Assembly: GCF_017591425.1 (NCBI RefSeq)
Contig: NW_024467106.1
Span: 21,318,501 to 21,382,500, forward strand
DNA: 64,000 nucleotides
Reading direction: 5' to 3'
Source of the DNA: Ochotona curzoniae
Lineage: Eukaryota; Chordata; Mammalia; Lagomorpha; Ochotonidae
Of the stretch, positions 43,805-55,609 are shown piece after piece. Under the pieces are notes generated by a model that was given only the letters and a program-made list of their open reading frames with translations, ran no database searches and was not told the DNA's origin. The translations under genes were made by a program, and so were the position numbers. Within the stretch, counting starts at the first letter, position 1. Every line of letters begins with the position of its first letter.

Positions 43805-44355
43805 ATTTCATTTTCCAATGAACTTTTTGGAGTGCCCTTGTATTGATTACATTTATAATAATAGCATTATATGTATCATTCATACAGAGAAATTATAGAT
43901 TACCACTGTATACATATGCTTTCAGAACAGAAATGTGAAGGACTGTTAGAATCAACACAGGAAATAAAGCAGGTTGCTGGGACATTGACAATCCCAACTT
44001 GTGAACCTGAAGAGCCTGACCTGAGCCAAACAGAGGCTTCCCCTGACAAAAAAAAAAAAAAAAAAAACCCGCAATCCTGTGGGTTGGTGCTGATGAAGCA
44101 AGAAGATGAATGTCTTTGCAACAAGTTGAATGTTACAGAAGGCACAATACAATCAAACTGTTATCACCTGGAAACACAGTGGGAGGGAGGCTGGGCTTCA
44201 GGGACAGCTTTGAAGATTATCAATCACACTGCTGTGAAGGAGGAAGAACATCCAGAGAGAAAGGGTTGAAAAGAAAGTTCAAGGCTATTACATGTGCCTG
44301 TACTCTAACAGAAAAGAGGAAAATCCAAGAGATGGCATTCAAGAAACTGACTGAA
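43805..44355. other. Unassigned sequence with a long A-run
   Basis: An A19 run lies at about 44049-44067. Open frames of 113 and 132 codons on the plus strand run across it and have no family resemblance. Confidence 0.4.
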
Positions 44356-44359
44356 GTCA

Positions 44360-45562
44360 TAGCTCCAAGGTTGTTGCACATGTTGGTGAGAGATGGGACT
44401 GGTGGCCAGGCTGGGCTGAGCCATGCTATAGCACCTGCTGGCAAATGCTGAGACTTGGGGTGGGCCATCTCAGACTGAGTCACAGCATTCACTTCTACGC
44501 ACAAGACCCAGACCTGGGGGTAGGCCTGGTAGGGGAACTTTGAAGACCCTCTTACTGGGCTGCAGCTCCCACTGCTAAGAGTTAGTGCTGCGATTGGGAG
44601 TATGTCAGTATGGGGGTGGGTCAGGCTAGGCTAGGATAGGCTACAACACCCTCTGGCCTGCACAAAAGCCAAAATGGATAGAGACCAGCAGAACTAGACT
44701 GCAGCACCTGCTGGCAAGTGCTTGGTGTGAGTCATGTCAGGCTCTACTGCAATGTCCCCCTGGCAGGCACAAGATCGGGGGGTTGGGAGTAGGCCTGGTA
44801 GGGAAACTCTGGGCATTTTCCTACTGGGTTGCAATTTCCACTAATGAGTCTGAGAGCCAGGACTGAAAGGTTGGGGTAGGCTGGTCAAGGTGATAGTGCC
44901 AATCATCATATGTGTGGGCTGGATCTGGAAGTGGGACAAGCTGAGCTAAACTGTAGCACCTGTGGGTGTGCACAAGAGCTGGGGATAGAATGAAGGATAG
45001 ACTGGACTAGGCTACAGCAACTGCTGGCACAAGCAAATACTAAGGCTAGGGCAGGCATGATTTGGGTTATTAGGACCACTCCTACTAGACCATGACAACT
45101 ACTGAGATATGTGAAGACCTGGCCTGTCGCAGACTGAGCTGGGCTAGACTGCAGCACCCATCAGTTGGAGTGAGAGATGGGGTTGGATGCAGACCTGACC
45201 AGGCAGTTGCAGCCACTAACATGTGCATTGGCTGGTGGGGGTGACAGACTGAACCTTACTCTGCGTTATCTGGCACACAAGAGTCAAGTCTGAGGTCATC
45301 CCAGCCAAGATTTCTTGGGGGACTTGCCAAGCACATGACTGAACTCAAAGCCTGGCCACAGGCTTTCTTTTGTGTGTTTGAGTGGGACTGGACCTCCTCA
45401 ACTGACTGGTCCAGCCCCAGTCATTGTTGGGGGCTGAACCAGCATTTAGAAAGTCTCTCTCTCTCTCTCTCTCTTCCTTTATCTATCTCTATCTCTCTCC
45501 CGTCTCTCTCTCTCTCCTTCTTCTATCTCTTATAAAAATAACATAAAGCAAAAGAAGAGACA
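44360..45562 (+). mobile_element. Tandem-unit retroposon, copy 2
   Basis: At least ten loose units of about 60-70 bp with the theme GGCTAGACTGCAGCACCTGCTGGCAAGTGC run from about 44400 to 45190. A longer unit recurs at 44522 and 44790: TAGGCCTGGTAGGGGAACT...CTTACTGGGCTGCAGCTCCCACT, giving a higher period near 268 bp. It then reads CTGGCACACAAGAG...AGATTTCTTGGGGGACTTGCC, the same junction as copy 1 at 27.24 kb, and diverges. It ends with a CT-rich run (45452-45520) and CTTATAAAAATAACATAAAGCAAAAG. No coding frame is present. L1-UTR origin is a suggestion only. Confidence 0.55.
45450..45530. repeat. CT-rich microsatellite
   Basis: Repeated CT and TATCT units lie between the retroposon body and its A-rich end. 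Confidence 0.85.
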
Positions 45563-45619
45563 AAAAAGCTGCCTGGGAGTAATAACACCGACAGCAGCAG
45601 CAATACTGCTTTTAATGTA

Positions 45620-45930
45620 TTTTTAAGGATTTATTTAATTAAAGGCAGAGGAACAGGAGCAGAGGAGAGACAGAGAGCCATCATTCATCTGCTGGTTCAT
45701 TCCCTAAATATCCATCCTACCCATGGTTAGGCCAAGCTCAAGCCAGAAGCCAGAATCCAGAACTCTATCCAATCTCCCACATGGGGCAAATACCCAGGTA
45801 TTGGAGTTTTTTATCTGATGCCTCCCAAGCCCATTAGCAGGAAGCTGGCTCAGAAGCACTGAATAGCCAGTACTCCAACACGGATGCAAACGCCTCTAGC
45901 AGAAGTAATCTGCTTAGACACGATGCCTTC
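45620..45930 (-). mobile_element. Old C-SINE, antisense
   Basis: AAGGATTTATTTAATTAAAGGCAGAGG tail, TCTGCTGGTTCATTCCCTAAATATCC, CAATCTCCCACATGGGG, CCCATTAGCAGGAAGCTGGC and CAGTACTCCAACACGGATGC head, in the order of the older subfamily. Confidence 0.85.
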
Positions 45931-45934
45931 CCAT

Positions 45935-47535
45935 AATAACACTTGTAAATAGTTGCTCTGCCTCCTATTCTAATACTGTTCCAAGGCACTTAATCTATGT
46001 TTTCTCATTTTGTGTTGCAAGTGTGCCTAACCTTGCATAGGGCACATGCTGGCTCCCAACAATGAACTCAAATTCCTACCCAATCTTGAGGGTCCTCAGT
46101 AATCTCGATGTTTTGATACTATACATAGTGTTGGGATGTTAGAATAAGGTCTTGTGGGTGAATAGAATAGTAACTTGTTTGCTTGGGTTGTACACCTCAG
46201 CTAATCATTGTAAAATCTTCTCTGAAAAATATCCTTTCCCTTCTGTTTTACATGTGAATGCATTTCTTATCCTTGTGGTGTTGGGTGGAGTGCAGAAGGT
46301 TTCTTCAATCTAATCTTTGGCAAAGCCAATCTCTGGGCAGTAGCCTCAACTGTCTGGGAATTAACCTTCCTTTATCTGAGGTGTTAAAAAAGAGAGAGGA
46401 TTACAGAGGGGGTGGTTTGAGCAGTCTGTACTTCCAAGAAAAGTTTACCAATAAACCATAGCATCTTTGAATAGCTTTGTATCCATATGAAGACTGACCA
46501 CAAACCAGCAAAGCAGGAGATTCCTACTGAGTGATTTTTAGTCTAGGGTACAAAATCTCCCTCTGAACATAAGAGCCCCATCATATTAGGGAGTTAGCTG
46601 GTCTTGGGGACCTTTCAGTTCAAGCTAAGGTTCACTCTTTCTGATTTGTTTGGGGAACTGCAAGCAGTGGATTTCCATCTCCTTGAGTTGCCCACATAAC
46701 AAATGCGCTTGGAAAGAGCATTCAGATAGGCAATGAGGTATATTTAAAGTTACAGAATACAACTGAGAAAAAATAAACACATTTTATTTAAAACCCAAGT
46801 TTTTCAAAGGGGGAGGATGAATTCCAGGGTTAAAATAAACCTCAGCAAACAACTCCTCGAAACTGGCAAGCCTGCATCCTGCTCAGAGCGTCTGTTTTAA
46901 TAAAAAACAGGCCTCTGTGTTTCAGCTCTTTTTCGCTCTGATGTTCATTCTGCAGTTGGAAGGCCTAGAATGCAGTATAGGTATTTATTAGAGTGAAAGA
47001 TTTCATCCAGGTTTTCTCACACTCGGAGAAAGAGGAGGCATAATACCAACACGGTTCTATCTGTCCCAAGTTCTTCCTATTCACCCCGCAGCCTTCTGAA
47101 GCTGACATAAACATTGAGTTTAATTCATCAAAAGAGCACAGAGAAAGTCATGTTCCTTAGAGACAGGAACTACTCTGCAAGAGAGATGTGGAGCCATGGC
47201 TGCAGGAATTGAAGGGTAATGTGATGAGAGTGGTGGATAGCTTGGATAGAATAAAGGAAAAGACCAGTCACTTATAAATGTTTTTATTGTCATTTTAAAG
47301 TTCCTTTTGTCCCTCACCGAGAATCTCCTTTAAAAAAATCCATTGTATATTGTATTTTAAAGTCACATGCCAACAAAGTGTGTGTCTAACCCTGAATTTT
47401 GCTCTAAAGAGGTGTATCAAGTCATGAATGGTGGGAAAAAACTGTTTCAGGACTATGCCTGTGTGATTGTAACAGAAGATTGGTGGTGTGTCCCAATTAA
47501 AATCCTTGAAATATTTGCCATTTGCCATCAAGGCA
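45935..47535. other. Unassigned sequence
   Basis: No gene or named repeat. A MIR-like scrap may lie at 45970-46020 (ACTGTTCCAAGGCACTTAATCTATG). The patch 46850-47130 lacks repeat signatures and could be conserved noncoding sequence. Confidence 0.35.
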
Positions 47536-47544
47536 TGTACATTT

Positions 47545-47865
47545 TAAAATCTTTGTTTATGTATTTGAAAGAGAGAGAGAGAGAGTGAGAGTGAGACAGT
47601 GAGAGAGAGAGAGAGAGAGAAGTTTCAGTCATGGATTCACTCCCCAAATGGCAGCAACACCCAGGGTTAGGCCAGGTTGAAGCCAGCAGGTTGAACTCCA
47701 TGCAGGTCACCCATGTGGGTGGCAGGAACCCAAATAATTGTGCCATCATCTGCTGCATCCCAGTCACATTAGCAAGAAGCTGGATAGAAGCTTTTAGCAC
47801 TTGAATGACCTTCAGTTATGGGAGGTAAGTGTTCTAAGTGGTGGCAATATTGGCACAAAGGATGT
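47545..47865 (-). mobile_element. Old C-SINE, antisense, with GA-expanded segment
   Basis: AAATCTTTGTTTATGTATTTGAAAGAGAG tail, a GA run at 47568-47620, GGATTCACTCCCCAAATGGCAGCAACACCCAGGG, GTCACCCATGTGGGTGGC and TTAGCAAGAAGCTGGATAG follow the old antisense C-SINE. Confidence 0.85.
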
Positions 47866-48050
47866 ATGGAGGGCCTGTGTGAACCTGCTACTGCAGGTGC
47901 CGGAATTGGCAGATAGAATTAAGACTATGTGGCCAGCAGGTAGCTAAGCAGCCCTTGGGAAGCTGCCTGTAGGGATGCAATGGACACTCGTGTTTTCACT
48001 ATCTGGGGAGCATGTAGCAAAGGTGAGAAGCTGGGGTGACCTCATTTAAT

Positions 48051-48418
48051 CCATAGAAATCTTTTTTTTTTTTCTGTTAAAGATTTCTGTATTTTTATTG
48101 CAAAATCAGATATACAGAGAAGAGGAGGAGAAACAGAGAAAAATGTCTTCCGTCTGATGATTCACTCCTGAAGTGACCGCAATGGCCAGAGCTGAGCTGA
48201 TCCAAAGCCAGGAGCCCGGAGCCTATTCCGAGTCTTCCATGTGGGTGCAGGATCCTAAGGCTTTGGGCCATCCTCGACTGCTTTCCCCAGCCACAAGCAG
48301 GGAGCTGGATGGGAAGTGGGGCCACCGGGATTAGAACTGACGCCTATATAGGATCCCGGTGCACTCAAGGTGAGGACTTTAGCCACTAGGTTACCACGCC
48401 GGGCCCCATGGAAATCTT
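48051..48418 (-). mobile_element. C-SINE, antisense, with 13-bp target duplication
   Basis: SINE 48064-48405: T-run, AAAGATTTCTGTATTTTTATTGCAAAATCAGATATACAG tail, TGAAGTGACCGCAATGGCC, GACTGCTTTCCCCAGCC and CTAGGTTACCACGCCGGGCC head. Flanks CCATAGAAATCTT (48051-48063) and CCATGGAAATCTT (48406-48418) differ at one base. Confidence 0.95.
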
Positions 48419-48424
48419 GAATGA

Positions 48425-49395
48425 ATGGCAGAATTTGGATGGGGGCTCTTAAACAGGAGCTATTTTCAAACAAGAGCCACAAACTCCATCAGTTTTCTTT
48501 GCAATTTCCATAAACTCCTAGTATAACATAAATATACTGAAACATACAAACACACATTTTCATGAATCTTATCTGTTTCTGTGACTAGTCCTAAACCCAA
48601 GGCCATCCTTAAGTTCCATTGTTCCTAACATAATAGCAGATTCATCCATAATTTGACTTGGGGCAGATAGGAAAGTACAGGGGGTAAAGCACCATCATTT
48701 GACGAAGAAGAGCCGCATGCTTTTTTAATGAATTGCCAATACTTATTTAACCATTGCACTTGCCCTGCTGTACTGAAGTAATCCATGGAAACAAAGAAGG
48801 AAGGTCGAGCCCCAGATAAGTCCTTCATTCACATTTCACATCAGTTCTCGGCTTTATATTAATCAAGGGAGCTTAAGGAGACACAGATTGCTTGGCTCAT
48901 ATCCTTTCAGACTAAATTACAATACCTAGGGTGATGGAGCTTGGGAATTTGCATTTTGAAAAGCCTGCCCAGATCATTGCTAGACACCACAGGCTTCTGG
49001 ATCCTCTAGCTAAGTTGTGAACTAAGTATCAGTTTATTCCCAGACCTCACAGTCACCCACTTGGTAATGGTGAGAGCTGCCCTGGGGGCCTGGTGAGCCA
49101 TCATCTTCACATCCCAGCTGCTGACCTATCGTATCTTGCAGCGAATTGCACCTGCAGCTCCAGAAAAAGGATCCTTAGCCTGAGCAAAATAATCATCAGA
49201 AGTTGCTCACAGCCTCCATATCACAGGAGCAAATGACAGGAGTGGGTCTTGTGGAGATATTAGGACACAGAGCCAGGACTGAGATTCAGATGCTTCTGTT
49301 GTCAGACCCAACTCTTCTACCCCTTCAGCATCCCATTTTTAAGCAGGCGACTTTCACTTTCTGTGTTTAACAGAAGGAAGTTACTGATTCAGCAA
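48425..49395. other. Mostly unassigned with possible MER5 and MIR scraps
   Basis: GGGTGATGGAGCTTGGGAATTTGCATTTTGAAAAGCCTGCCCAGATCATTG at 48930-48980 resembles an MER5-type hAT fragment. 49260-49330 resembles antisense MIR (AGAGCCAGGACTGAGATTCAG). Neither is certain. Confidence 0.35.
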
Positions 49396-49396
49396 T

Positions 49397-49738
49397 ACTG
49401 AATGGCCTAACCCGGCACAATGGCCCACAGCTAAATCCTCACCTTGTATGCACCGGGATCCTATGTAAGCACCGGTTCATGTCCCAGCTCCTCCACTACC
49501 TTTCCAGCTTCCTGTCTGTGGTCTGGGAAAGTATTTGAGGTTGGCCCACAACCTTGGGACCCTATACCCATGTGGAAAACCTGGAAGAAGTTCCTGGCTC
49601 CTGGTTTCAGATTGGCTCAGCTCTTGCCATTGTGGCCCCTCGGGGAGTGAACCATCAGACGAAAGATCTTCCTCTCTGTCTCTCCTCTTTGTGATTCTGC
49701 CTTCCCTGAAAAAAAAAGAAAAAGAAAACTGAGTGACC
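49397..49738 (+). mobile_element. C-SINE with short target duplication
   Basis: SINE 49408-49727: CCCGGCACAATGGCCCACAGCTAAATCCTCACC head, GTCTGGGAAAGTATTTGAGG, TTGGGACCCTATACCC body, TTCCCTGAAAAAAAAAG tail. Flanks ACTGAATGGCC (49397-49407) and ACTGAGTGACC (49728-49738) match at 9 of 11. Confidence 0.92.
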
Positions 49739-49739
49739 A

Positions 49740-50220
49740 GCTCACAACATAGGAATTAGATTCCAGCTCCTTTAATTCCAAGGTTGTTGGAAACTTCCAA
49801 CTTTGGGAAATTTTTTTCAAAAGTCCATATTCAAGGATACAATGCCTCAACAGAGACTAGGACAGCAAGAAATCAACCTTATCACTGAAAACATGCTCTA
49901 TGGTCTTATGAGTCATCCACCTATGCCTTTAGTTAGGAGGCCTAACTCTGTTGGCTGCCAGCTAAGTGGCCCGAGCCATGCTATCATTGTGGATGAAGCT
50001 CTCCAAGACAGACACCCAGTGGCTGTGCCAGATATTTATTTCTCACTCAAACATAATCCATTCTTGAATCTAAATGTTTTCAGATTCATGCACCATTTTC
50101 CAAGTTCAGTTCCCTCACCTTAGATGTCCTATGACAGTCTATGATAGCTGCCCACCTCCACCCAGCATCCAGCAATCCAGTTCTCACTTCTCTTCACCCT
50201 TAGCCACTTAGCCACCCTGC
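49740..50220. other. Unassigned sequence
   Basis: A 106-codon open frame at 49803-50123 has no family resemblance; nothing else is seen. Confidence 0.4.
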
Positions 50221-50224
50221 TTTC

Positions 50225-50660
50225 CATGCTGCGGACAAATGTTGCTGTTTCTCAATCTCCTGATGTGCCCTTCTGCTTAGAATCCTTCATATATCTTGGT
50301 TCTTCCTAAGGGAGCACTTTTCACATCCTAATTCACTCACTTAACTAGGCTCATTCTTTAGATCTCAGTTCATTATCATTGCCCTAGGGAGCCTTCCTCA
50401 TTACTCTTGCCCTCCTCCCTGACACTAAATCAGTTCCTCCTGTTATTCACCCTCTTTACTCCTGGCACTTCATGATGATATATCTCCTGGTCACTTCCTG
50501 TCTCCCACAGTAGAGTGTAAGTTATTATTAGGATGGAGAGTGTGTTCATTGGAGCCGGAGATGTAGCAAAAACAACAGTGATCATGTGTTCTGCTGTTGC
50601 TGCTGCTACGGCTGTAGCTAGCGGCTCATCTTGTTCACTGCCTGGCACGTGTCGGTTCTC
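50225..50660 (+). repeat. L2 3' region
   Basis: TTGCTGTTTCTCAATCTCCTGATGTGCCCTTCTGC, GGGAGCCTTCCTCATTACTCTTGCCC, TCCTGTTATTCACCC...TGGCACTTCATGATGATATATC and CTCCCACAGTAGAGTGTAAGTTATTATTAGGATGGAGAG follow L2 in order over about 430 bp. Confidence 0.75.
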
Positions 50661-50664
50661 CATC

Positions 50665-52325
50665 TAAATGCTTGCCTAGATTTTATTTCTCTTAAACCCT
50701 AAAAACTTTACTGAATTAGTGAGCATTCTTTGAAGCCCCTTGATGAATGAATATATCTCATTTCTCTGAAACTTATTTTTCTCATTTAGAGAAAATCAGA
50801 CATGCGCAAATCGCATTCCAAGTCGAGGTATGCTATATTTTCTCCCATTATTTATAAACATAAGAATAGAACCATCTAAAACTTTTCTGAGGATTTAAAA
50901 ATATGTATGCATATGCATATATGCTTTATCTCATTCTAAAAGAGCATTTTCAACCTCTTTATACAGTTTTCCTACCCTCCCTATACATACAGGAAGAAAA
51001 AATAAGTTAGAACACAAATCATCTTTGACAAGATCTCTAGTAAGTATTTTCTTTTGGTAGAGTTGAGCTTTGGAAAACCACAAACTATTGTGGACGTTCA
51101 AAGTTTTCTTTTTTTCTTTTTACCTTCCAAGAATTAATTTTGTCCTCTTGGTAGCAACGTCACTCGTCCTCTCTTTGAGAATTAATCTTCTAAAAGAAGG
51201 AAAGAACAAAGTGAGGAGAAAGGGAAGGAAAGAACAATTTCAGGAGAGAGGCAGGAAGGGAGGGAGGGAGGAAGAGTGAACTAAGGGAGTCGTGAACATT
51301 CTAGGATAGAAGATGAGTGTGTATGAAACAGAGGAAGCTGGGCCACGCCACCAGTTCTCAGCATTATGGCCAGACCCATGGGGCTCAGCCAGAATGTTCT
51401 CTTCCACTCTTTGTATGAAGGCCAATTCCTTTCCACATGCTTTCTGCTTCTCTGGTTTTGTTGCAGTTTTGACATGTTCCAGGTGACGATCATCATTGTG
51501 TGAGTCTGAGCATTTACAGGGGAATTTGTGTGTGAGTAGCCTTCAGGAGGATACAACCAAATGATGGCATGCCTCTGAGAGCAGAATTGATGGAGACTCA
51601 TCCTGCAGGAAATGCCTTGGGAAGTTTGCAGTAGGGCTGGAAGGAGCAGGGGTTTGATGGACAGTGATAAGAGGGGTGAGGGTATAGGAGAAAAGATTAA
51701 AGTATCACCAGCAGATAAGAACCCCTGGTGTAAGAACAGTGGACACAGCTGAGAAGGAGTTGTCTAAAACAGGAGGTGATGGTGTGGAGTGAAGAGAAGG
51801 AATGGGAACTGTCTAGAATGGTTTTGTAGAGTCTTATATAGCAGGATTAGAAATTTACTAGGACTCTTTGAACTTTAAATGCCTGAATGACATCAGAAAT
51901 GTTAGCTGTTAGCTGTAGAAGGTTTAATCTGGGAGCTGAATAGAAGATGACGCAGAAGCCATGCTGATATTGTAGCGAGGTCAGCTGTTCGTTATTTAGT
52001 GGTTACCCCTTCTTCTCACTAGATGCCAGTTGCAAAAATCAAAAGTGCTCCAGTCATTAACAACTATCTTCTACATGTGAAATTCATCGGGAACCCAACT
52101 GATACAGAACCAGTGATCTAAGCAAGGACCAACCAGGGATGGACACCAAGAGGAGGGAGGGAGGCAACCAGACAGTGGATGCTTTCACCTCTACAAATGT
52201 CAGGATAGAGGCAGGAGCAGAGTCTGGGGAAACTTCCATGTGTCAAGCAAGACTTACTGGAGAAACAGCAGTATCAGAAAAATTGGAATGGGAGGTGTAC
52301 ACACGGAGAGCCATAGGACTTTCTT
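50665..52325. other. Mostly unassigned; A/G-rich patch and L2-like trace
   Basis: A purine-rich patch lies at 51192-51276 (AGGAAAGAACAAAG...GGAGGGAGGGAGGAAG). 51640-51960 faintly resembles the antisense ancient LINE. Open frames up to 106 codons have no family resemblance. Confidence 0.35.
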
Positions 52326-52329
52326 CAAA

Positions 52330-52635
52330 ATGTATTTATTTATTTATTTATTTGAAAAAAAAAAAACCGAAAGAGAACTCATCTGCTGGTTTACATTCTC
52401 CAAATGTCCGCAGTGGCCAGACTGAAGTCAGGAACTGAAAACCGAATCCGAGTTTCCTATCTGTGTGCCATGGACACAAATCATTTGAGTCATTACAGCT
52501 GCCTCCCAGTGAGTGCAATTAGCAAGAAGTTAGAGTCCAGAGCCAGTGATAGGTATCAAATCCCAGCTATCTGATGTGGGATGTGGGTTTATTAACTTAC
52601 ATCTTAAGCACTAGGTCAAATATTTCCCCCCAGAA
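52330..52635 (-). mobile_element. Old C-SINE, antisense
   Basis: (TATT)n tail with TTTGAAAAAAAAAAAACCGAAAGAG, TGCTGGTTTACATTCTCCAAATGTCCGCAGTGGCC, AGTGAGTGCAATTAGCAAGAAGTTAG and CTTAAGCACTAGGTCAAATATTTCCCC head. Confidence 0.82.
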
Positions 52636-52639
52636 TTTC

Positions 52640-53210
52640 ATTTTTTAAATATTTAATATTTTTGCATGCACACTTGGGTAGAAAGATGTCCTACAGGTGA
52701 CTAATTGCTCACTCAAGGTCTCATGATTGATGAAGTGAATAAAGGGTAAATATTAAAAGAGAGATCCTTATCTAGAACCTAGACCATGTGAGTAAATGAA
52801 ATCACTAACATAACATTTAGAAAGACATTGGGAAATAACAATATATAACCATGTACAGCGCTCACAGTGGTCAGGAGAGGCAAGGTATGAATAGTTGCCT
52901 TTCTGTGAAGCACACTTGATGGCCAGTAACAGAGCAAAGTAATATGCTGGGAATTGTAGCATATCAGTGTAGTTTGTAGGTGCATCTTAAAGTCTCCTTT
53001 GAATGTGTATTATAGCCCCAGTGATGATCTTGTTTGTCTCATTGTAAACATATTTTAAAATATTTGCTTCCCCCTCCACAATACCTAAGTAATGTAGAGT
53101 CTAGCAAATTCTCCATGCATAAGCAGCAATTTGGTCTACACCCAAATGTCTCTCCTCCAGGCTGACACTGGCATAAATACTTTGAGGAGTCTGAGAAAAA
53201 TAAAGGCATA
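52640..53210. other. Unassigned sequence
   Basis: No supported feature. Confidence 0.45.
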
Positions 53211-53214
53211 TTTT

Positions 53215-53385
53215 TAGCTTGTCACTTATTAGCTATGCTATCTTTGTCTCCATGAATACCATGAACCTCTTTAGGACCTTTTTAATAGCCCGAGTATACC
53301 ATACATCCTCCCTGTGAAGATCAGATGAAATAAAAATTTGAAAGTGGAACGAATACTCAGTAGGTAGCAACCATGTTCATATTTT
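53215..53385 (+). repeat. MIR
   Basis: TTGTCACTTATTAGCTATGCTATCTTTGTCTCC...GAACCTCTTTAGGACC...GAAGATCAGATGAAATAAAAATTTGAAAGTGG...ACTCAGTAGGTAGCAACC follows MIR through core and 3' half. Confidence 0.6.
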
Positions 53386-53493
53386 CAATAAGAGGCAAAA
53401 CAAAAATGTGATATGTAGATGCAGAGTTGGTGTGGCTCAGAAGACAACTTTGGAAGTTCAGTATTCCAAAGCTTGAGGAAGGTGGTGGTCCAA

Positions 53494-53852
53494 GAATGAA
53501 ATTAATCCTTTTTTTTTTTTGAGATTTATCTACTTTTATTGCAAAGCCAAATTTATAGGGAGAAGAGACAGAAAGATCTTCCTTCCACTGGTTCACTCCC
53601 ATGGTGGCAGCAAGGTTTAGAGGTGAGCCCATCCAAAGCCAGAAGCCTGAAGCCTCCTCTGGGCCTCCCATGTGAGTGCCGGGTCCCAAGGCCGTGGGCC
53701 ATCCTTGACTGCTTTTCCAAGCTGCAAGCAGGGAGCAGGATGGGATGTGGAGCAGCTGGGACATGAATCAGTGCCCATATGTGATCCTAGTGCATGCAAG
53801 GTGAGGACATTAGCCACTAGGCTACTGTGCTGGGCTATGGATGAAATTAATT
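53494..53852 (-). mobile_element. C-SINE, antisense, with 13-bp target duplication
   Basis: SINE about 53507-53838: T-run, GAGATTTATCTACTTTTATTGCAAAGCC tail, CCACTGGTTCACTCCC, CTTGACTGCTTTTCCAAGC, CACTAGGCTACTGTGCTGGGC head. Flanks GAATGAAATTAAT (53494-53506) and GGATGAAATTAAT (53840-53852) differ at one base. Confidence 0.94.
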
Positions 53853-53859
53853 CTAAGCA

Positions 53860-54225
53860 CCATCAACTCTATCAGACAGTGTCTAAATGACATCATCTGA
53901 GAAACATCTGGAATTGTCATTTGAAGTGGTTTAGCTATGATCTCAGGAGCAGCATTAAAAACCTGCTGATGGTGGAGTCCAATGACCAAGTGAAAAGGTA
54001 ATAGGAGGTAGAAGGAAATCTAGAACATTCTTTTCACAAATAGTGTACAACTTGTGAAGAATGAAAACATGATACAAAGGGCAGGCAGAGTGGAAAAATC
54101 ATTTAAAAGAATTCACAACTAAGTACTAAGGAAAATTCATAGGAAGACATCATATTGATTATGGTTCTGTGTCTTAATTTTTTGGATATACAATAAAATT
54201 TATTAATTTCAAATTTCTTGTATTA
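53860..54225. other. Unassigned sequence
   Basis: No supported feature. Confidence 0.45.
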
Positions 54226-54228
54226 TTG

Positions 54229-54253
54229 CACACACACAAACACACACACACAC
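54229..54253. repeat. CA microsatellite
   Basis: ACACACACAAACACACACACACAC, directly left of the SINE at 54.27 kb. Confidence 0.85.
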
Positions 54254-54594
54254 TCCATGGTTCTTTTTTCCCCCAAAGTATTTATTTATTTGAAAAACAA
54301 TCATACAGAGAGAAGAGGAGAAAGAGGGAGAGATGTCTTCCATCTGCTGGATTACTCTCCAAGTGGCTGCAGCAGTCAGAGCTAAGCCAGGCTGAAGCCA
54401 AGAGCCAGGAGCTTTGTCTAGGTCTCTGACATGTGTGATAGGGGCCTAGACGCTAGCCATCCTAAGCTGCTTTTCCCAGGCCATTAACAGGGAGTTGTAC
54501 GAGAAGTGAGACAGCTGAGACTTAAATTGATACCCTTATCAAAAACTGGTGCTTTACCCACTATGCTGCAACACTGCCCCCTACTCTGTGGTTC
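54252..54594 (-). mobile_element. C-SINE, antisense, older type
   Basis: SINE about 54268-54582: AAAGTATTTATTTATTTGAAAAAC tail, TCCATCTGCTGGATTACTCTCCAAGTGGCTGCAGC, GCTTTTCCCAGGCCATTAACAGGGAG and TTTACCCACTATGCTGCAACACTGCCCC head. ACTCCATGGTTC and ACTCTGTGGTTC on either side are a probable target duplication. Confidence 0.9.
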
Positions 54595-54599
54595 CATAA

Positions 54600-55360
54600 T
54601 CAATATCAGTATTTGCTACCCTAGCCACAAACCTTTTCAAACACATTTGATCAATTGTGTAGATCTTCTTCTCATTGAAATACTTTAGCGTCAGATCTCA
54701 CATTCTTTACAGATGTGATGACAATAAAGAAATTCCTTTGCAAGTAATAGATCTGTAAGTCTAAAAATAGTTCTCTTGTGGTATATTGGCTGAGACCACA
54801 ACTGGCAGCCAAGTCAATGACAATGAGATTTGGGGATAATCGCTGTTATCAATAGAAATACTATCTTTAATCATCAAGTTAAGCGATCCTGGATCAAGTG
54901 ATCCAGGATGCTAAGAAAGGAATATGACTCCTTTAAAATTAGCAAAACAGAGGGGAAAAATCACCTCCAGCCACTCTTGTCAGACACTGCTAGATACTGT
55001 TCTGAGATGTCTTGTCTTGGGGAGCAATTTGAAGCACAGGTAGGCATCTGTGAAAATGCTCTGGAGAGAGAAGGGAAGGGCAAATTGAGTGAAGAAAAAT
55101 TTCTACTTGATGCCAGGACAAGAAAGGAGGTCAGTTGGTCACAGCTGTTTGCCATGTGGTCTTCATCGTAAAGATTAATTCTCCTACAGAAGACTAGTAG
55201 AATTTGTTTTATTTAGGATTTCTTATGTGAAACTCATATTAAACTCGGGTTAGTAGTTTAACCTCAGAGGTCGGAATAGCTTCATTAAAACACACGCACA
55301 CATACCCAGGCAGCAGGCAGTTTGTTGATGAAGATGCTTCATGGTGTGCTCACCTTCCAC
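54600..55360. other. Unassigned sequence
   Basis: No supported feature. CTGGATCAAGTGATCCAGG at 54889-54907 is a short perfect palindrome-like motif. Confidence 0.4.
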
Positions 55361-55369
55361 GTGAAGGAC

Positions 55370-55605
55370 ACGCATTGCCGCCTCATGTGTGTTCCTAATT
55401 CCTGCTTTCTGCCAGTGCATATCCTGAGAGGCAGCAGGTGACAGCTGAAGTAGTTGAGTCATTGGAATTCCACACTGGAGACCAGAATGGAATTCCAAGT
55501 GCTTGGCTTTGGCCTGGTGGGAGTAGAGAAGCAGATGGGAGAGATCTGTCTTTCTTGCTATATTTTAAATCAACAAAATAAATAAAAAATAATAAAACAA
55601 AACAT
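55370..55605 (+). mobile_element. Old C-SINE
   Basis: ATTCCTGCTTTCTGCCAGTGCATATCCTGAGAGGCAGCAGGTGACAGCTGAAGTAGTTGAGTC, CACACTGGAGACC, AGTGCTTGGCTTTGGCC and TTTTAAATCAACAAAATAAATAAAAAATAATAAAAC tail follow the older subfamily. The 5' head is missing. Confidence 0.8.
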
Positions 55606-55609
55606 TCAA

